Shown here one piece after another: positions 4,636 to 8,666 of a stretch of DNA of 8,666 bases. The notes below the pieces were generated by a model, which made no database searches, was not told the DNA's origin, and saw only the letters and a list, made by a program, of their open reading frames with translations. Position numbers and translations under genes: made by a program. Numbering within the stretch: position 1 is the first letter of the stretch; the number at the start of each line of letters is the position of its first letter. This stretch comes from JAWXUE01 sp044432925 (lineage in GTDB: Bacteria; Bacillota_I; Bacilli_A; Acholeplasmatales; Anaeroplasmataceae): the NCBI GenBank assembly GCA_044432925.1, contig JAWXUE010000039.1:1-8666 (forward strand), read 5' to 3'.

Positions 4636-6262
4636 TGTAGCTGTTTATTGTAGATTATCGAAAGAGACATTTAAAGACCAAGAAAGCATCTCAATTGAAA
4701 ATCAAAGAGAATCATTAAAAGACTATGCAAAACATAACAATTGGACATTCTTTAAATCATATGAAGATGATGGTTATTCTGGAACAAACTTTAATAGACC
4801 AGCTCTATTACAAATGAAAGAAGATATTGAAAATGGATTAATTGATATTGTATTAGTTAAAGATTTATCAAGATTAGGTCGTGAACATGTTCAAACTGGT
4901 GGTTTGATGGATTTTTTCTTCCCTTATCACAATGTAAGATTTATAGCTGTAAATGATAATCATGACTCAATAAAAGCAAATGAATTTTCAAGTTTTAAAA
5001 ATGTCGTTAACGAACTATACAATCAAGATATATCAAAGAAATCTAGATTTTCACTAAATAAGATGATGCAAGAGCCTAAAGTGTTAGGTTGTGGTGTACC
5101 TATATATGGTTATGAGATAAATGACCAAAAGCAAAGAGTACTAGATCCTAATACAGCTCCTATTGTAAAAAGAATATTTGAAGATTATGTAAATGGTATT
5201 GGTACAACAACAATACAAAAAAATCTATATGATGAAAAAATTGTATTTCCAAAATATTATCAATTTTTAAAACATGGAACTGAGAGCAAAAGGTATTCTA
5301 ACTATGTAGACTCGGATAAAAAATATATTTGGTCATTATCTACACTAACTAGGATGCTTAGACAAGTAGAATATACTGGTGATTTGATAAATAAAAAATA
5401 TGAAAATGCTTCATTCAAAGATAAACGTAAACTTAGAGTCCCTGATGATAAAAGAATTCATTTTAAAAAAATATTTGAACCGATAGTATCAGATGAACTT
5501 TTTGAACGTGCTAATTCATTAATGGACTCTCAAAGTCATTCAAGTATACCAATGACAATGAAACCATATCTATCATTACTTACTTGTAGTAATTGTGGTA
5601 AAGAATTAAAGTTTGCTAAGAGACCTGAACATTTAAATGCACCTAATTTATATAAATGTACAAATAAAAAGTGTTACAACCAACCTTATATTTCTGAAGA
5701 TAAAGTTAAATTTATTTTAGAAAAAGAAATAATTAATTTAAATAATTTTATCTTAAGTAATGAAACCGAAATAGTCAATTTTACTAAAGAGAAATTTAAA
5801 AATACAGTTAAAGTTAAAACATCAAATTCAGAACTACTAACAAAATTACAAAATGAAATATTAAGTATTGATAATAAAATATCTACACTAGTAGATTTAC
5901 ATTTAGAAAATAAAATACCTCACAATATTTACGAAACTAAGTTTTCTGTACTAGAACAAGAGAAATCCATATTACAAAAAACACTCAAAACTCACACAAG
6001 TGAAATACCAAAAGAAATAGATTTTAATACTGCATTAAATAAATTTCTTTACGGATTAAAATCAATCAATAATTACAATATAGATAGAGAATTACTATTA
6101 GCTGTATTTGAAAGAGTTGAAGTAGAAAGATTACCTAATAAACAAAAGAATATAAAAGTTTTAATTAGAAGTGAAGTAAATCAAATCTTGGAGGAATATG
6201 ACGAATGCAAAATACAATCACTGCAATCTACTGCAGAGTCTCAAAGGATGATAGCCATTTAG
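4610..6262 (+). CDS. large serine recombinase 1 (TnpX/TndX-like)
   Basis: A 550-residue site-specific recombinase acting on DNA. I chose ATG 4610 because AAGGA (4597-4601) is 8 bases upstream. The longer frame from 4556 adds 18 residues without a ribosome site. The resolvase domain spans about 9-155: YCRLS with nucleophile Ser17, the SIENQ motif, DDGYSGTNFNRP, and KDLSRLGR with Arg88 and Arg91, which bind the phosphate. A recombinase domain follows (about 160-320, GYGYEI-type start, then ..LRQVEYTGD). A zinc ribbon follows with Cys326, Cys329, Cys350 and Cys355, and then a coiled coil. The motifs match clostridial transposon recombinases such as TnpX (Tn4451) and TndX (Tn5397). All key residues are present, so it is probably active. 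Its last 58 bp overlap the next recombinase gene. Confidence 0.95.
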   Translation: MNHQKSRNNVAVYCRLSKETFKDQESISIENQRESLKDYAKHNNWTFFKSYEDDGYSGTNFNRPALLQMKEDIENGLIDIVLVKDLSRLGREHVQTGGLMDFFFPYHNVRFIAVNDNHDSIKANEFSSFKNVVNELYNQDISKKSRFSLNKMMQEPKVLGCGVPIYGYEINDQKQRVLDPNTAPIVKRIFEDYVNGIGTTTIQKNLYDEKIVFPKYYQFLKHGTESKRYSNYVDSDKKYIWSLSTLTRMLRQVEYTGDLINKKYENASFKDKRKLRVPDDKRIHFKKIFEPIVSDELFERANSLMDSQSHSSIPMTMKPYLSLLTCSNCGKELKFAKRPEHLNAPNLYKCTNKKCYNQPYISEDKVKFILEKEIINLNNFILSNETEIVNFTKEKFKNTVKVKTSNSELLTKLQNEILSIDNKISTLVDLHLENKIPHNIYETKFSVLEQEKSILQKTLKTHTSEIPKEIDFNTALNKFLYGLKSINNYNIDRELLLAVFERVEVERLPNKQKNIKVLIRSEVNQILEEYDECKIQSLQSTAESQRMIAI

Positions 6263-7704
6263 AAGTATCAAGATCAATTGAAAATCAAGTTAGCGTATTA
6301 ACACAATACGCTAATGAGAATTCAATGAATATCTTCAAAGTATATGTAGATGATGGTTACTCTGGAAAAGATATAAATCGTCCAGCTATTCAACAATTAC
6401 TTGCTGATATGAAAAAAAGAAAATTTAATACTATTATATTTAAAGATTTTTCTAGACTTGCTAGGAATTTATACATTGCATCTGATTTAATTCAAAATAC
6501 ATTCCCTCAAAACAATATGAGAGTAATTGCATTAAATGATAGTTATGACTCATCAACATACAATGATGACTATTCTATAATTATTAGATTATTCTTAAAT
6601 GATTACTATCTAAAGCAATATTCATTTAAAGCTAGTATGGCAGTTTTAAAAAGAGCTAAAACTAAAAACATGTCATTAAGAGGTGCGTTTGGATATATGT
6701 ATGATGATAATAAAAATATTGTAATCGATCCTGAATATTACCATATAGTACAATTCATTTATCATTCATATATTGATGGACTTACTACTGGAGATATAGC
6801 AAAAGAATTAACAAAAATGAAAATACCTACCCCAGCATACCTTAAGCAATTAAAATATAATAATCAATATTACCCTAAAGAAGAAAATCAGTATAATTGG
6901 TATCATAAGTCAGTTTTAAAAATATTATCTAATTATGATTACACAGGTAATTCTATAAATCGTAAAAAAATAAAACATAAAAATCAAATAATTACTAATC
7001 TTGATCCTACTATATTAGAAAATACTCATGAACCTATTATAACAATAGAAACATTTAATAAAGTTAAAGAAATAAGAGAAAGAAAAAGTGTAAAACCTTT
7101 AGACATACAAGAAAGATTACTACAGTTTTTTAAATGTAAACATTGTAATAATTCATTAGCTTATTCTAAAAAAGATAATCCCAATTATAATTGTTATAGA
7201 TGTGTTAAATGTAAAATAAGTTACAAAGTAGATTTAATGCATGAAGTAATAGAAAGAGATGTGAAAGAATTATTAAATCTATATAAAGACAATCAAGACA
7301 ACTTTAAAAATATAATTCAAAAGAGAATTAATGCACTTCCCGAACAAGTTAGGCTTAAACAATTAACAAATAACCAAGAGAATATAGAAAATAAAATTAG
7401 TAATATTCTGGATAAGTACTTAAATCAAGATATTACAGAAGAAGAGTATAACAATCACTCTAAACAGTTAAAAGAGCAGTATAACGAAAATTTAGCACAA
7501 ATAGAGTTATTCAATGAATGTACAACTGATGCTATTCTATTTGAAGATAGATATAATCAATTTATTAAAGATATACATAATTCAATTAATACAATAGATT
7601 TCTTTGAAATGGTAAAACATCTAATAAAAGAATGTATAGTTGAAAGAGTAGATAAAACAATTAAAATTACAATTAAATATAAATGTAAATTAAAACTAGG
7701 ATAA
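6205..7704 (+). CDS. large serine recombinase 2 (TnpX/TndX-like)
   Basis: A 499-residue paralogue of recombinase 1. ATG 6205 follows GGAGG (6190-6194) lying within the end of the first gene. The catalytic domain keeps YCRVS (Ser13), RSIENQ, DDGYSGKDINRP and KDFSRLAR (Arg84, Arg87). The usual SRLGR has Ala in place of Gly. A recombinase domain (about 155-300, GAFGYMYD, NYDYTGNS) and a zinc ribbon with Cys311-x2-Cys314 and Cys333-x2-Cys336 follow, then a coiled coil (about 370-440). Both proteins appear intact and have diverged greatly, so they may act together on one element, as CcrA/CcrB do in SCCmec, or at different att half-sites (inference). A terminator directly follows its stop. Confidence 0.95.
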   Translation: MQNTITAIYCRVSKDDSHLEVSRSIENQVSVLTQYANENSMNIFKVYVDDGYSGKDINRPAIQQLLADMKKRKFNTIIFKDFSRLARNLYIASDLIQNTFPQNNMRVIALNDSYDSSTYNDDYSIIIRLFLNDYYLKQYSFKASMAVLKRAKTKNMSLRGAFGYMYDDNKNIVIDPEYYHIVQFIYHSYIDGLTTGDIAKELTKMKIPTPAYLKQLKYNNQYYPKEENQYNWYHKSVLKILSNYDYTGNSINRKKIKHKNQIITNLDPTILENTHEPIITIETFNKVKEIRERKSVKPLDIQERLLQFFKCKHCNNSLAYSKKDNPNYNCYRCVKCKISYKVDLMHEVIERDVKELLNLYKDNQDNFKNIIQKRINALPEQVRLKQLTNNQENIENKISNILDKYLNQDITEEEYNNHSKQLKEQYNENLAQIELFNECTTDAILFEDRYNQFIKDIHNSINTIDFFEMVKHLIKECIVERVDKTIKITIKYKCKLKLG

Positions 7705-7719
7705 TCTCCTAGTTTTTTT
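7692..7719 (+). terminator. Rho-independent terminator of the recombinase operon
   Basis: AAAACTAGGA (7692-7701) and TCCTAGTTTT (7707-7716) form a 10-bp stem with a 5-base loop, followed directly by a T-run. The TAA stop of recombinase 2 (7702-7704) sits in the loop. Confidence 0.9.
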
Positions 7720-7731
7720 ATATAAATATAA

Positions 7732-7762
7732 AAAAGTATGGATGTAAACTACCCATACTTTT
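7732..7762 (-). terminator. terminator of the leftward HNH-like gene
   Basis: AAAAGTATGG (7732-7741) and CCATACTTTT (7753-7762) form a 10-bp stem around an 11-base loop. Read leftward the stem is followed by a U-rich tail (complement of TATAAATATAAA). It lies just after the stop of the gene ending at 7785 and could also back up the rightward terminator. Confidence 0.8.
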
Positions 7763-7784
7763 AACTTGAAATATTATACTATCT

Positions 7785-8450
7785 TTAGGTTTTGTTTGCT
7801 TTCTTTATGATTTTCTCTATTTGACTTTCGGAAAGGTTGTCTTTCGATTTATTAAAATCTTGAATAAATCCTCTTAAAATTATTTCTATATTTTCCGGCA
7901 ATGTACTGTTTCGAGCTTTTATTTTATTGTTACTTACAGAAAAAGCTTTCATTTTATCAGTATCACCTTCAAATACTTTTAATTTTTTTGTTGGAATAAT
8001 AAATTGTTGAACTCTATTTATTTCATCATGATTTTCATTTAAAAGTATGTTTCTCCAGTGTTCTAATACTTCATTTAGACACAACATTTCATTTTGTGAA
8101 ACATTATCAAGTGATTTGTATTCAACTATATATTTTAATGTTCTCCAAGCAATTGATAGTAAGAAGTAAGAAAGATTATAACTTCTTGCTTCTAACTCAA
8201 TATCACCATCCTTTTGTTTTGTTTGTATAAATATTTTATCTGAAAATTTTTTTTCATACTTACCAAATAATTGCTCACAATCAGTGCATAGAAATTTAGG
8301 TTTCGTGATATCTTGTACTGGCATATTTGGATTACTTATTTCACGTAATCTACCTGTTGGTGAGTTTACCTTGATAAAATCAGCGAACATTTTAGATACT
8401 ATATGACTTTCGCATAGTTCTTTTTCTTGTAAACATAATCTGCATTTCAT
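7785..8450 (-). CDS. HNH-like zinc protein, putative nuclease
   Basis: A 221-residue protein, start ATG 8450 after GAGGTGAT (8464-8456 region). The N-terminus has Cys3-x2-Cys6 (CRLC), then CESHIVSKMF with His16, and later Cys55-x2-Cys58 (LCTDCEQLFGKYEKKF). This CxxC ... (C/K)SHI(I/V) ... LC..CE...(S/G)..E layout belongs to an HNH/beta-beta-alpha-metal-like family often labelled hypothetical or HNH endonuclease; from memory it is frequent in accessory islands. The rest (about 90-221) is helical with a VEYKSLD..LCLNEVLEHW segment and no known motif. Single-gene unit with its own promoter and terminator, placed at the element edge like a cargo or defence gene. Nuclease activity is not certain: the usual second HNH catalytic Asn/His is not obvious. 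Confidence 0.8.
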   Translation of the reverse strand: MKCRLCLQEKELCESHIVSKMFADFIKVNSPTGRLREISNPNMPVQDITKPKFLCTDCEQLFGKYEKKFSDKIFIQTKQKDGDIELEARSYNLSYFLLSIAWRTLKYIVEYKSLDNVSQNEMLCLNEVLEHWRNILLNENHDEINRVQQFIIPTKKLKVFEGDTDKMKAFSVSNNKIKARNSTLPENIEIILRGFIQDFNKSKDNLSESQIEKIIKKANKT

Positions 8451-8476
8451 TTTTTCATCACCTCATATTATATATA

Positions 8477-8505
8477 AATATAGCATGTTTTACTATAATT
8501 GTAAA
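8477..8505 (-). promoter_or_regulatory. leftward promoter of the HNH-like gene
   Basis: On the minus strand TTTACA (8505-8500), 17 bp, then TATATT (8482-8477): two near-consensus hexamers at ideal spacing, with a short leader to the ATG at 8450. Confidence 0.7.
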
Positions 8506-8530
8506 ATTTTTCAATTATTTCATGTAGCGT

Positions 8531-8653
8531 TTGAAAGCAACTCCGAACGGAGTTGCACAACAATACAAGTTTTGGATAAAGTCTGGTAGTGGTGGATATG
8601 AATATTTTATTACACAAACTATGTATCAAGTTTTAGAGAAGGTAGCTATATGA
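8531..8653 (+). pseudogene. startless 3' remnant of a gene
   Basis: An open frame of 40 codons ending at TGA 8651-8653 and reading LKATPNGVAQ, then QYKFWIKSGSGGYEYF and ITQTMYQVLEKVAI. It has no ATG start near its 5' end and an in-frame TAG at 8525. A TTG at 8531 has no ribosome binding site. G+C rises here (27 of 60 bases in 8537-8596), unlike the very AT-rich element. The last bases ATGA overlap a new start codon, as in a normal operon. The best reading is the C-terminal end of a host gene cut by the element's insertion. A complete short gene with an unusual start is the alternative. I do not recognise the protein. Confidence 0.5.
8537..8556. repeat. 20-bp inverted repeat with 2-bp centre
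   Basis: GCAACTCCG (8537-8545) and CGGAGTTGC (8548-8556) are perfect inverted arms around AA. It is far more G+C-rich than its surroundings. No T-run follows, so it is not a usual terminator. It falls within the startless open frame. A non-palindromic dinucleotide between symmetric arms is the geometry of serine-recombinase crossover sites, which makes an att remnant possible but unproven. Confidence 0.6.
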
Positions 8654-8666
8654 AAAAACTATATAT
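8650..8666 (+). CDS. start of a gene running off the window
   Basis: ATG 8650 opens MKKLY and continues past the edge. It overlaps the preceding TGA by 4 bp (ATGA), and AGAAGG (8636-8641) is suitably placed upstream. Too short to identify. The coupling suggests an operon with the gene whose remnant precedes it. Confidence 0.5.

Noticed and set aside
8537..8556. Inverted repeat as a Rho-independent terminator
   Set aside because: No T-run on either strand, and it is inside an open frame upstream of a coupled start codon.
1..8666. CRISPR array, tRNA or rRNA genes
   Set aside because: I saw no regularly spaced repeats, and no tRNA cloverleaf or CCA end, and no rRNA-like segment.

Overview
The window is very AT-rich DNA with GGAGG/GAGGT-type ribosome binding sites, sigma-A-like promoters and TGA used as a stop codon. 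This points to a low-GC Firmicute. Two pairs of 7-mers matching the Spo0A box (TGTCGAA) suggest an endospore-forming lineage such as Clostridia or Bacilli, but no gene here fixes the genus. The content looks accessory: a probable integrated mobile element, or part of one.

Layout. Positions 1-330 carry no convincing gene, but hold tandem Spo0A-box-like sites, a candidate promoter and a leader hairpin. Positions 331-2427 hold two consecutive copies of a diverged two-gene cassette (A1-B1, then A2-B2). In each copy gene A overlaps gene B by exactly 8 bp, and each copy is preceded by two 0A-like boxes 3 bp apart. The A products are of unknown function; the B products end in a segment that looks like a winged helix-turn-helix. 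A strong hairpin terminator at 2425-2456 separates them from a leftward three-gene operon (3817 down to 2463). That operon encodes an XRE repressor, a protein with a glycine-rich membrane-inserting core between helical arms, and a small zinc-ribbon protein with one membrane segment.

The 3818-3998 region is a divergent control region. It has a perfect TTGACA-17-TATAAT promoter pointing right, a 21-bp palindromic operator over the expected start point, a second near-identical operator, and a leftward promoter for the XRE gene. Rightward from it run a small HExxH metallopeptidase gene, a 51-codon ORF, and two large serine recombinases that overlap by 58 bp. The simplest reading is a repressor-controlled integration/excision module, with the peptidase as a possible antirepressor in the style of ImmA/ImmR (inference).

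Past two back-to-back terminators lies a leftward gene for an HNH-like zinc protein. The right edge (8531 onward) has higher G+C and reads as a 40-codon, startless open frame coupled by ATGA to a gene running off the window. It may be the 3' remnant of a host gene beside the element boundary. A 20-bp inverted repeat with a 2-bp centre in this remnant is a speculative attachment-site candidate.

The most novel-looking parts are the duplicated A-B cassettes with paired 0A-like boxes, and the XRE/Gly-rich/zinc-ribbon operon.
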